Below are positions 53,856 to 62,276 of a DNA stretch of 64,000 nucleotides, piece after piece. Source of the DNA: Sporofaciens musculi (GTDB lineage Bacteria; Bacillota; Clostridia; Lachnospirales; Lachnospiraceae); the NCBI RefSeq assembly GCF_009830285.1, contig NZ_WUQX01000001.1:4898501-4962500 (forward strand). Direction: 5' to 3'. Every line of letters starts with the position of its first letter. Position 1 is the stretch's first letter. Below the pieces are notes generated by a model. It was not told the DNA's origin and did no database searches. It was given only the letters and a program-made list of their open reading frames with translations. The translations under genes and the position numbers were made by a program.

Positions 53856-55037
53856 TCACGAGAAATACCACTTTATCCGAAACCCTGCATGTCCATCCGC
53901 CGTATTTTCCGCGCATATCTGTCCATTCTGCTGCTCTAACACCGCCTTCGCAAGCGCCAGCCCGATTCCCGCATTGTCCTTTGCCGCGCCTTCCCCTCGA
54001 TAAAAACGTTCAAATATATGGGGAAGCTCTTTTGCATGAAACCCGCTTCCCCCATCTTCAATCTGCAACTCTGTGTAGATTGGATTTTGGCTGTATGAAG
54101 CTACAATCCTGCCTCCATCCGGCGTATGCTCGACACAGTTCTTCAAGATATTCAGCACCGCCTCCTCCGTCCACTGTCGGTCCCCATATATGAAGCATTC
54201 TCCCTTGCTTTCTTCTGCAACAAATGAAATCCCTCGCTCTGTCATGATTTCCCTGAGCAGTTCTGAGACCGCTTCCAAAAGCTCTGGCACCTCAACCCTC
54301 TCCACATGAAATACAACGCCGTGGGAATCCAGCTTTGCCAGTGCCAAAAGCCCTGTCACCAGATTTTTCAGCCGTTCAATCTGATTGGATAACCGGCTGT
54401 AATATTCTTCTGTCTCAATAGTCTGATATTCCTCCAAAAGCTCTGTCATCAATGACATAGAAGTCAGAGGCGTCTTTAATTGATGAGCAATGTCCGCAAT
54501 CCGTTCTGCCAGAACCTCGTGGTTCTTTACTGCCGCTTCCTTGGCGCTCTGTAATTCTGTCACGGTTTTATACATCTCATCCTCAAGATGGGAAAAATCA
54601 TCCTCGCGGCGGCGCAGCATGGCGCCTTCTCCCGAATTCACAGCCCTGAGATATTCTGTCAACTCCCGAATCCGTTTCTTCGTCTGCAAATCCTCCCTGT
54701 ATCGTACTCTGAAAGTACACAAGCCAGCCAGTTGAAACAGCAAGACACTGATGCCGGCAGTAAAAGGAAGATATGCGCCCCAGTTTCTCATAGGGCGATA
54801 ACCATAGGCCGCCAAATATTTACTTCCTTCCGTATTCATTTCCAAAGAAAATGACTGAAAAGCATAACTATTCTTCAATCCCTCCGCCAGTGAATCCGAA
54901 CGGAGGACAGCGCCTGTAATATCCGCCATGGTCTGATATTCATGGCAGCTTAAGACAGCCGCCAGAAAAACTCCGGCGGCCAGTCCCAGAAGTAGCCAAA
55001 ACACAAAATGTCTTGCCGCTTTTCTTCCTGTGTTCAT
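53856..55037 (-). CDS. sensor histidine kinase, two membrane helices
   Basis: From MNTGRKAARHF (ATG at 55037, GGAAAAGG upstream, overlapping the regulator stop) the protein is 393 residues. It has two membrane helices (FWLLLGLAAGVFLAAVL and LPFTAGISVLLFQLAG) around a ~75-residue extracellular loop, a HAMP-like linker, H box (IADIAHQLKTPLTSM), N box (NILKNCVEHT) and G boxes (EDGGSGF, AGIGLALAKAVL). Its 3' end is partly copied at 52861-52916. It probably had an ABC operon as target. Confidence 0.88.
   Translation of the reverse strand: MNTGRKAARHFVFWLLLGLAAGVFLAAVLSCHEYQTMADITGAVLRSDSLAEGLKNSYAFQSFSLEMNTEGSKYLAAYGYRPMRNWGAYLPFTAGISVLLFQLAGLCTFRVRYREDLQTKKRIRELTEYLRAVNSGEGAMLRRREDDFSHLEDEMYKTVTELQSAKEAAVKNHEVLAERIADIAHQLKTPLTSMSLMTELLEEYQTIETEEYYSRLSNQIERLKNLVTGLLALAKLDSHGVVFHVERVEVPELLEAVSELLREIMTERGISFVAEESKGECFIYGDRQWTEEAVLNILKNCVEHTPDGGRIVASYSQNPIYTELQIEDGGSGFHAKELPHIFERFYRGEGAAKDNAGIGLALAKAVLEQQNGQICAENTADGHAGFRIKWYFS
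53864..53921. repeat. right copy of the kinase 3'-end repeat (within the kinase gene)
   Basis: Direct repeat partner of 52861-52916; it encodes the kinase residues ICAENTADGHAGFRIKW. The two copies frame about 950 bases holding the Ham1-like gene and the second toxin-antitoxin module. Confidence 0.65.
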
Positions 55038-55726
55038 TCCTTTTCCTCCATGCGGTAGCCGATTCCTCTTACCGTCACAATACATGAGGTATGGTGTAAT
55101 TTCTCCCGCAGACGTTTCATGGCCACCGTCAATGTATTATCATTCACGAAATTCCTGTCTGCATCCCACAGCCTGTCAAGCATCCGGCTTCGGGGCAGGA
55201 TACACCCCTTATTCTCCATCAGCATTAGAAGAAGCCGGTACTCAAGGCCAGTAAGCGTGACCGCCCCCTCCTCAACAGATACCTGCATTCTTTCCTTATC
55301 CAACCGGATATTGCCGCAGACAAGCACATGGGAAGCCGACATGTTTTCAGAGGCCATGTCTGCATTTCCCCCAAAAACTCTCCTTAAAACTGCCTGTATC
55401 CTGGATTCCAGCACAGCAATGTGAAACGGCTTCGTGATATAATCATCTGCTCCCATATCCAGCCCGCGGGTAATATCATCTACATCGTCCCTCACCGTCA
55501 GAAAAATGACCGGCGTATTGCATCTTCCCTTCACCCACCTGCAGAAATCATAGCCGCTTCCGTCCGGCAGATTTAAATCCAAAAGAACCAGGTGAAATTC
55601 TGCCGAAAACTGACCTTTCCCTTCCCCCATGCAGGAACAGCAGACCACCTCATAGCCTTTTGGGGTTAAGGCCGAACGGATACCAAAGGAAATCGTCTCG
55701 TCATCCTCTACCAATAATATTTTCAT
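55034..55726 (-). CDS. OmpR-family response regulator
   Basis: A 230-residue regulator with a receiver (VEDDETISFGI, phosphoacceptor in LVLLDLNLPDGSG, ITKPFHI lysine) and a winged helix (LTGLEYRLLLMLMENKG, NDNTLTVAMKRLREKL, TVRGIGYRMEEKE). It overlaps the kinase start by four bases. The 53-base gap from the GH42 gene (55780, same strand) suggests that it may be transcribed with it or from its own promoter. Confidence 0.88.
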   Translation of the reverse strand: MKILLVEDDETISFGIRSALTPKGYEVVCCSCMGEGKGQFSAEFHLVLLDLNLPDGSGYDFCRWVKGRCNTPVIFLTVRDDVDDITRGLDMGADDYITKPFHIAVLESRIQAVLRRVFGGNADMASENMSASHVLVCGNIRLDKERMQVSVEEGAVTLTGLEYRLLLMLMENKGCILPRSRMLDRLWDADRNFVNDNTLTVAMKRLREKLHHTSCIVTVRGIGYRMEEKE

Positions 55727-55779
55727 TCTACATCTCTCCCTTCGGCCATCCGCCGGCTCTAATAAAATCCAAATACAGC

Positions 55780-57834
55780 TTAAAGCCTAAGGACAGCGAC
55801 TCCGTATCCTTTTAACCCCATCTTTCCAACTACTTTGGCCTCAGAAACTATATCCGTCATTTCTTTCTTAAGAACAATGGTCTGCTCATTTGCCGAATAA
55901 TTCAGGACAAATAGATACTTCTTTTCATCCTTTTCTCTTACGCACAATTCACACTCAGCCGGAAGCTCTATCTGGTCATGATAAGGGCTTAAAATCCCCG
56001 TATACTGAAGCATAGCCGCCACGGCTTCCCTCGTAAATGTCCCGCCGAAATGAAGCACCCTTCCCTTTCCTACCGTCCGTTCTGTAAGCGCCGGCTTTCC
56101 TTCATAATAGTTGGAGGCATATCGTGCAAGCACCTTCACATCCTCATCTACATTTTCCAGGATATCGTTAAATATTCCCGTATCCAGCTTAGACCCTTTC
56201 CAGTCCATGCACACCGTTCCATCCACAGCCCCTACAAAGGTAAATTCCTCTACCACCGTTCCTGTAAGCTCTGAAAGCAGTCCTGGCATGGGCTCCATCA
56301 CACACCGTCCATGGGTTTCCTTCTGTCCGGTACGCGCGCCGACGATTAGACAGCCTCCCTTCTCCACATACATTTTCAAAAGAGCCGCCCTTCTCTTTGT
56401 CAAAATCAGCCCGTGAGGATAGAACAAGACCGGATATTTCTTCAATTCCTCGTACTCAGTGTCATCCGACAAGGCTACATAGTCCATCGGCGTGTGATTC
56501 AACTGAGACGCAGCAAATATCTCCTTCTTGCTGGCCTTCTCCAGCCGACTGTGCCATACATCCACATCCGCATCCCAGAGATTATCGTAATCCTCCAGAA
56601 CACCAAAGCTTGCCAGATATCCGGCGCCTGCCAGGTCCTTCATCCTTTGGACTGTCTGGTTAAGCCCTACAATCTCCCGAAGCTTCCGATTGTCCCGATT
56701 GTCATAGTCCAGAATCCCGTGCCAGTAAATCTCCGTTCCTATCGTACAGGTACGCCAGCGGAAGAAGCTGACAAAATCCGCCCCGTGGGCAATACTCTGC
56801 ATGGCCCAGAGCGTCACCTGCCCTGGCTTCGGCGCAGGAGCCTCCATTCGGGTATTCCATCCATTTGCCCCTGACTGCTGCTCCATAATCCCGAAATGGG
56901 GACAGACAGAGCGCACCCTTGACAGATGGTTACTCCACTTCCGGTCGTTCAGCCCCTTGCTGTGTATGGGGTCTTCCTCAAGGCAATAGGCAAAGTTTGG
57001 ATAAGAATCATAGGTATACACATCTAACGCCTCATCCATCATCCTGTGATTGTCAAGGTGGTTAAACATACCGTTTGTGGTGATAAAATCTCCTGGCTTA
57101 GCATACCTCCTGATAATGTCACTCTGCATCCTGCAAAAAGAAATAGCGCTCTCAGAAACAAACCTGTAATACTCAAGGGTCAGATGGGGATTGGAGGAAT
57201 CGTGAATCGTCGTGCGGGGAACATAGACCTCATCCCATTCCGTATATTCCTGATTCCAGAAGACCATTCCAAGCTCTTGGTTCAACTTCTCAAGAGTCCC
57301 GTATTTTTTCTTCAAATATTCTCGAAACGCCACGATGTCGCTCTCTGAATAGAAAACATCCACCTCGCAGTTAATCTCATTGTCAATCTGCCAGCCGATC
57401 ACGCTTGGATGGGATGCGTAATGCCCTGCAAATTTCTCCACAATCCGGGCGCTTAACTTCTGGTATACCGGTGAATTGTAATTATAGTGCCTGCGCATAC
57501 CATGGCGGTATTTGACCCCGTCCATCCGGCAGTTAAGCACCTCCGGATACTTCTCGGTCAGCCATGCCGGAGGGGTTGCAGTCGGAGTTCCGAAGATGAC
57601 CTTCATTCCGGCCTTACATGCCACCTCCAAAAAACTGTCGAAGAATTCATAGGTGAATTCTCCTTCCCTTGGCTCTACCTTACTCCACGCAAATTCACCG
57701 ATTCGGATCGTCCTGATGCCGGCGGCCTTCATCCGTTCAAGGTCATCCGCCCACAAACTTTTATCCCAGTGTTCCGGGTAATAGCAGGTGCCTAGTGAAA
57801 TAGTGCTCCATTGGAAATTCTGTGGTTTTCTCAT
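55780..57834 (-). CDS. beta-galactosidase, glycoside hydrolase family 42
   Basis: A 684-residue GH42 enzyme. The TIM barrel begins LGTCYYPEHWDKSLWADDL; the acid/base is Glu153 in QIDNEINCE and the nucleophile is Glu318 in FGIMEQQSGANGWN. A trimerisation domain with GARTGQKETHGRCVMEPMPG and a C-terminal beta domain follow. No signal peptide, so it is cytoplasmic. Its length is typical. It is preceded by a 337-base AT-rich intergenic region. Confidence 0.95.
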   Translation of the reverse strand: MRKPQNFQWSTISLGTCYYPEHWDKSLWADDLERMKAAGIRTIRIGEFAWSKVEPREGEFTYEFFDSFLEVACKAGMKVIFGTPTATPPAWLTEKYPEVLNCRMDGVKYRHGMRRHYNYNSPVYQKLSARIVEKFAGHYASHPSVIGWQIDNEINCEVDVFYSESDIVAFREYLKKKYGTLEKLNQELGMVFWNQEYTEWDEVYVPRTTIHDSSNPHLTLEYYRFVSESAISFCRMQSDIIRRYAKPGDFITTNGMFNHLDNHRMMDEALDVYTYDSYPNFAYCLEEDPIHSKGLNDRKWSNHLSRVRSVCPHFGIMEQQSGANGWNTRMEAPAPKPGQVTLWAMQSIAHGADFVSFFRWRTCTIGTEIYWHGILDYDNRDNRKLREIVGLNQTVQRMKDLAGAGYLASFGVLEDYDNLWDADVDVWHSRLEKASKKEIFAASQLNHTPMDYVALSDDTEYEELKKYPVLFYPHGLILTKRRAALLKMYVEKGGCLIVGARTGQKETHGRCVMEPMPGLLSELTGTVVEEFTFVGAVDGTVCMDWKGSKLDTGIFNDILENVDEDVKVLARYASNYYEGKPALTERTVGKGRVLHFGGTFTREAVAAMLQYTGILSPYHDQIELPAECELCVREKDEKKYLFVLNYSANEQTIVLKKEMTDIVSEAKVVGKMGLKGYGVAVLRL

Positions 57835-58171
57835 TGTCTTTGTTCCTCCCTTTCTGTGTAAATCACACCTTACTGGACGAAGTCCACCAGCCCGAAGGGC
57901 ATGTATTACGGTGTGCCCTTGGGGTATACAAAGATGTTACCTATAATATACTCAATTTTCCACGGTTTGTACAGCAAAATGCCGAAACACAAATCATCAA
58001 ATTCACATAAAACGTCTCCTTCACATCATCACAAAAATAAATGCATAAAATACAAAAAAATGAATAAAATGCTTCTTATCCATTTCCTATCTTATGTCGA
58101 TATTAATTCGGAGTATTGATTATGTGTCAAATGCAATATGAGATTGTGGAAATGAAAGGAGAAAATACTAC
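57835..58171. other. divergent intergenic region between GH42 and chemoreceptor genes
   Basis: No gene is seen. It holds two short hairpins (GGACGAAGTCC and GCCCGAAGGGC, near 57876-57900), a TATTAT-type -10 on the minus strand near 57940, and GTCGATAT at 58096-58103 on the plus strand, which resembles a sigma-D -10 but lacks a TAAA at the usual distance. Confidence 0.35.
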
Positions 58172-59863
58172 ATGGCAGCACACATTAAAAACCTGAAAAT
58201 CAGCCTGAAACTCTATATTCTCGTTGGAGTTGCCCTAATTGGCATGCTCATTATCGGAGGGATCTCTTTTTTCTTAATGGGCAGATTAAACAGCAAGACC
58301 GACAATATCTCGACAGGATGGCTTCCGCGCATAGACACGGCACGGGATATGACTGGGACGCTCTCCAATATTCGTCTTAATGAATTACGGTATCTTACAG
58401 CCCTTTCCGACAAAGTAACCGAAACAAGCCTTCAATATATAGAAAAAGAAAAGGGCGAAATGGACGCACTTTTTGCAAAATATAAAGAATTAATCACCAC
58501 AGAAGATAGGGCATTATACGATAGCGCCTATGATTTCTGGACTCAATACAGCCAGGCCGACGACCAACTGATCTCACTGGCAAAACAGGGCGACATAGAC
58601 GGCGCCCGTGGGATCTTAGAAGGAGAATGTGTAGATCTCTACATATCCCTGAACGGAGCTTTTGATGAGATTATCAACCAAACGGAAGAAGGAAGCCAGA
58701 AAGAAACCGCCTCAAGCGAAAATCTTTACCGAGACGCAACAATCCTCCAAATAGGCGTTATGGTTATCATATTCATAATCGGCACCTACTTCTCAGTTAT
58801 AATTATACGAGGAATCAAATTACCAATCTTTGAGATTGAAAACGCCGCATCCAGGATGGCACAGGGAGATTTGGACGTGGAGATATCCTATACCTCTAAG
58901 GATGAGTTGGGAGTTCTCTCCAAACAGATGCGCGAACTAATCCGCAAGCTTCAGGTCATCATTGATGATGAAAATAAATTTCTTGCACGTATGGCAAACG
59001 GTGATTTTACCGTAGATTCTATCTGTGAGGATGAATACATCGGAGGCTTCCACCCTCTTCTGGTTTCCTTCCGTGCAATCGCTGATAAGCTCAACCACAC
59101 CATCCTGCAGATCAGCCAGAGTTCCGCTCAGGTGGCAAGCGGCTCCAACCAGGTGTCAGGCGGGGCGCAGGCTCTTTCCCAGGGCGCTACCGAACAGGCA
59201 AGCTCTGTCGAGGAGCTCTCTGCCTCCATTAACGAGATTTCGATGAAGGTACAGCAGAATGCCGAATATGCCCACCAGGCTAATGATATGGCAGGCACTG
59301 TAGGAAACGAGATGCAGAAAAGCAACCAGAAGATGCAGGAAATGATCCAGGCTATGAATAATATCAGCGCCTGCTCAGACGAGATTAGCAAGATTATCAA
59401 AACCATTGAAGATATCGCTTTCCAAACTAATATTCTTGCGCTGAACGCCGCTGTAGAAGCAGCGCGGGCCGGAAGTGCAGGAAAAGGCTTCGCAGTTGTT
59501 GCTGACGAAGTCCGCAATCTTGCCGGCAAGAGTGCGGAAGCGTCTAAAAATACTTCTGTTCTCATTGAGAATTCATTAAAGGCCGTTGAAAACGGAACCT
59601 TGATTGCCGATGAGACTGCCGCTTCTTTACTGAATACGGTAAAAGGAGTCGAGGAGGTTGCCGGCATTATCAGCCAGATTTCCGAAGCAAGCGGCAATCA
59701 GGCAGAGGCTATTGCTCAGATTACGCTGGGTATAGACCAGATTTCCGGCGTTGTGCAGACGAATTCCGCAACCGCTGAAGAAAGTGCGGCGGCCAGCCAG
59801 GAATTATCTAATCAGTCCCAGCTTATGAAGGATTTGGTTGGAATGTTCCGGTTAAAGGCTTAA
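58172..59863 (+). CDS. methyl-accepting chemotaxis protein
   Basis: A 563-residue chemoreceptor. Helix 1 (LYILVGVALIGMLIIGGISFFLM) and helix 2 (ILQIGVMVIIFIIGTYFSVIII) frame a four-helix-bundle ligand domain (residues ~35-190). A HAMP domain, a second HAMP-like helical segment and the signalling hairpin follow, with the tip EDIAFQTNILALNAAVEAARAG (given here as the universal motif, split in the protein at about residues 410-430) and GFAVVADEVRNLA. It is the only chemotaxis gene in the window. AAAGGAG precedes the start. Confidence 0.93.
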   Translation: MAAHIKNLKISLKLYILVGVALIGMLIIGGISFFLMGRLNSKTDNISTGWLPRIDTARDMTGTLSNIRLNELRYLTALSDKVTETSLQYIEKEKGEMDALFAKYKELITTEDRALYDSAYDFWTQYSQADDQLISLAKQGDIDGARGILEGECVDLYISLNGAFDEIINQTEEGSQKETASSENLYRDATILQIGVMVIIFIIGTYFSVIIIRGIKLPIFEIENAASRMAQGDLDVEISYTSKDELGVLSKQMRELIRKLQVIIDDENKFLARMANGDFTVDSICEDEYIGGFHPLLVSFRAIADKLNHTILQISQSSAQVASGSNQVSGGAQALSQGATEQASSVEELSASINEISMKVQQNAEYAHQANDMAGTVGNEMQKSNQKMQEMIQAMNNISACSDEISKIIKTIEDIAFQTNILALNAAVEAARAGSAGKGFAVVADEVRNLAGKSAEASKNTSVLIENSLKAVENGTLIADETAASLLNTVKGVEEVAGIISQISEASGNQAEAIAQITLGIDQISGVVQTNSATAEESAAASQELSNQSQLMKDLVGMFRLKA

Positions 59864-59884
59864 ACCTATCATTATTTCTACAAA

Positions 59885-59926
59885 ATGCCCCCAGGGAAAT
59901 GCCATCCTTCATTTCCCTGGGGGCAT
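59885..59926. terminator. strong bidirectional terminator between convergent genes
   Basis: A perfect 17-bp stem (59885-59901 with 59910-59926), 22 bases past the chemoreceptor stop and next to the ParB-like gene stop. Confidence 0.8.
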
Positions 59927-59933
59927 AGTAGTT

Positions 59934-60461
59934 CTACCCGTCTTCATCCTCCGATGGGCGCCATGCCTGCCCGAACTTTACATCCCTGAACAACGCCGCA
60001 AGCCCTGTAATCTGCTTAAGCCTCAGAATCTCATCCCTGTCCATCCCAAGATGTTTGGAAATCCACGAATCCGAACGCCCCAGTTCATGCAGCTCCTTTA
60101 CAATATTTCCCATCAAATCCACATCATGATTTCCTCTCGCCCGATTATGGCGAATAGTGCTGGCAATTCTCTGATCCAGAGGCTTATCTATCACAGACAC
60201 TGGAAGCAGTCCCTTCTCCCTCTCGTATATATCCGAATGCTCCAGCATAATCCGATATCGGTGAAACCCATCCACAATCACATACTTATCGTCCAGTTTA
60301 TTATAATAGCAGACTACAGGCATCGTATACCCATCGTTCTTAATACTCTCATAGAGCAGCTTCATCTCCGGAGGCGCAACTGCGTTAGGATTATATGTAT
60401 TCGGAACCACTTTTTCAACAGGAACCGCAATCACATGATAGGTCGGACTTTTATACTCCAT
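59934..60461 (-). CDS. IbrB-like ParB/Srx-fold nucleotide-binding protein
   Basis: A 175-residue protein with a ParB N-terminal fold: VEKVVPNTYNPNAVAPPEM, the YVIVDGFHRYRIMLEH motif and RHNRARGNHDVD, which gives the phosphate-binding GxxRxxA-like box. A short HTH-like end (WISKHLGMDRDEILRLKQ) follows. The arrangement with a PAPS-reductase-like gene matches IbrB of the E. coli IbrA/IbrB pair. It overlaps its partner gene by 11 bases. The biochemical role is unknown; ParB-fold proteins can be CTPases or sulfiredoxin-like. Confidence 0.75.
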   Translation of the reverse strand: MEYKSPTYHVIAVPVEKVVPNTYNPNAVAPPEMKLLYESIKNDGYTMPVVCYYNKLDDKYVIVDGFHRYRIMLEHSDIYEREKGLLPVSVIDKPLDQRIASTIRHNRARGNHDVDLMGNIVKELHELGRSDSWISKHLGMDRDEILRLKQITGLAALFRDVKFGQAWRPSEDEDG

Positions 60462-61788
60462 AATTCATCTCCTCCACACTCTTATATTTATGCCGGATTG
60501 CGTCAATCCGCCTCTGCTGGTCCCTGGTCATTCCAAATCCCATAGACCGGCAGATATGGTCATTTTTCAGGATACAGCAGCACATCCTCTTCCAACTGGG
60601 TATATCCTTGGTCAATTTGATATCGTCCGTATCATCCGGAATCTTTCCCATGAAAACAATCCTCGACTTTTTACTCAGAGTATAATTGGAGACGCCATTG
60701 CGCTTAATCTGATATCCATGCTCCTCCAACTCCTGTATAACCTCCTCGTCCAGCCCTCCTCCCGTCTCATGCCAGAATTTAATTGAAGTATTAAACTTCT
60801 TAACATAGTTATTACGCAGACGGATTGGCAGCGTATCCAGAAGGAACATCGTATAGGACTTCCATGTATGACCTTCGGGCAGCGTAATATTTCGGTAGCC
60901 TAACGCCTTGGTCCTCCCATAAATGGCTCCAAAGTTCGCCCCCTTCACCCTGCCCACAAGCTTTACCCAAATCTCTGGGTCAATAACCCTGTAAAGGTTC
61001 AGGGAATCCTTGGAATAATCGTTGAAAGGAGACGCCACCCGCATCTGTGAAACCTTCAGTCCAGCCTTATAATAGAGGTCATACAAATGATTATAATCAT
61101 AGTCAAATACATAATTTGCATGCCAGATATCCTGCGTAGTCCAGTCATAAAGGGGCGATGCACACCAAACATCCTTAAAATGCTTCGTAATCCAGCATTT
61201 TTCTTTATAACCAAACTTCTTATTTAAAAATCCACTGTATCGCTGCAAGGATTCATCTGCACGGATTCCCAGAAGGCAAACCGTCTTCCTGTTGCCATGG
61301 GAAATCCTGTACCATCTGCCAAACTGCTTTGCCAAGTCCTCCTGATGCATCCGGTATCGGTATGTAGTCACAGGGTTGCGGTTTAAGTTAATCACATATT
61401 TTTTCTTAGGCATCTTCCTGACCCACAACTCCTCCTTCTTGTCATCCCAAGGATACCAATACATCTCATAGCTGCTAAGAGCCGTTCGGGTTGCCATTGG
61501 GAGACATACCCAATACGGCTCCACATCCTCCTTAATTCTCTCAAATGTACGCTCTACATATTCTGTTGTTACCGTGTACTGTGCTTCAAAATCCTGGTGG
61601 AACACACCAACTCTTTTCTCCGGCGCGTATTTCTTCTGATAATCCAGCACCAGATTCAAAAGCAGCCCGCTGTCCTTCCCACCGGAAAAAGAGATGTAGA
61701 TATTGTCAAATTCCTCAAAAATAAACCGAATCCTCTCCTGAAACGCTTCATATACACTCTGTCCTAAATATTCTCGTACCATATTCAT
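60451..61788 (-). CDS. IbrA-like phosphoadenosine phosphosulfate reductase family protein
   Basis: A 445-residue protein with the PP-loop SGGKDS at residues 35-40 (IYISFSGGKDSGLL) and the IbrA/DUF3440-type middle and C-terminal parts (LGIRADESLQRYSGF, WCASPLYDWTTQDIWHAN). It lies in an operon with the ParB-like gene; the overlap suggests coupling. The family is also related to the DndC/PAPS-reductase enzymes, but no other dnd genes are present. It starts after AGATGA with ATG. Confidence 0.8.
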   Translation of the reverse strand: MNMVREYLGQSVYEAFQERIRFIFEEFDNIYISFSGGKDSGLLLNLVLDYQKKYAPEKRVGVFHQDFEAQYTVTTEYVERTFERIKEDVEPYWVCLPMATRTALSSYEMYWYPWDDKKEELWVRKMPKKKYVINLNRNPVTTYRYRMHQEDLAKQFGRWYRISHGNRKTVCLLGIRADESLQRYSGFLNKKFGYKEKCWITKHFKDVWCASPLYDWTTQDIWHANYVFDYDYNHLYDLYYKAGLKVSQMRVASPFNDYSKDSLNLYRVIDPEIWVKLVGRVKGANFGAIYGRTKALGYRNITLPEGHTWKSYTMFLLDTLPIRLRNNYVKKFNTSIKFWHETGGGLDEEVIQELEEHGYQIKRNGVSNYTLSKKSRIVFMGKIPDDTDDIKLTKDIPSWKRMCCCILKNDHICRSMGFGMTRDQQRRIDAIRHKYKSVEEMNYGV

Positions 61789-61975
61789 CTCCCGACCTTA
61801 TAAAAAATTACCAATTTCTGGAAACTATATGAATGTTAATTTATCACAGAAAAAGAGTAAATTCAATAAAATCAAACAAAGTTCGACAATATTCATATTT
61901 TTATTTTCTTGCATCCCCTCCTCAATCATATTATAATAAGTCCTATAAAATTGACGATAATGTGAGGTAATCCCT

Positions 61976-62272
61976 ATGCTTCCAACCCTTGGACTCTCCA
62001 TAAAAGCATTAAAAAAAGAGCCGTTTTCCGGCTCTCATTGCGGCATGCGCTATTACTTGACTACTGAAAATGATGTGCTTACTGCATATCTCTATCCGGA
62101 GCCCTGGTGCTTTGAAGCAACCCAGGAGGACCAGAAGGAGAGAAAGGAATTTCCCTTCACCCAGGAGGGGCTTGACGACGCCATCTCCTGGATGAACCAG
62201 CGGTATGAGGCGGACCGTGACCACTGGGAGCACATCAGTAAGGAACAGATGCGTATCTTTCTTGAAACCTAG
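61976..62272 (+). CDS. small conserved hypothetical protein
   Basis: A 98-residue acidic protein with no membrane segment (begins MLPTLGLSIKALKKEPFSG, later YLYPEPWCFEATQED and KEFPFTQEGLDDAISWM). I do not recognise a domain. It ends four bases before the stop of the convergent transporter gene. The ribosome binding site is GTGAGGT. Confidence 0.6.
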   Translation: MLPTLGLSIKALKKEPFSGSHCGMRYYLTTENDVLTAYLYPEPWCFEATQEDQKERKEFPFTQEGLDDAISWMNQRYEADRDHWEHISKEQMRIFLET

Positions 62273-62276
62273 ATTT

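Noticed and set aside
53704..53916. A 70-residue reading of the second toxin from an ATG within the kinase gene
   Set aside because: The predicted transcript starts downstream of that ATG, and GGGGGTG lies before the TTG at 53790, which gives a product matching copy 1.
57870..57960. Possible riboswitch upstream of the GH42 gene
   Set aside because: The two short hairpins do not match any riboswitch class I know, and there is no terminator between them and the gene.
60451..61788. A dnd-type DNA phosphorothioation locus
   Set aside because: Only the PAPS-reductase-like and ParB-like genes are present; DndA, DndB, DndD and DndE are absent, and the proteins fit IbrA/IbrB better.
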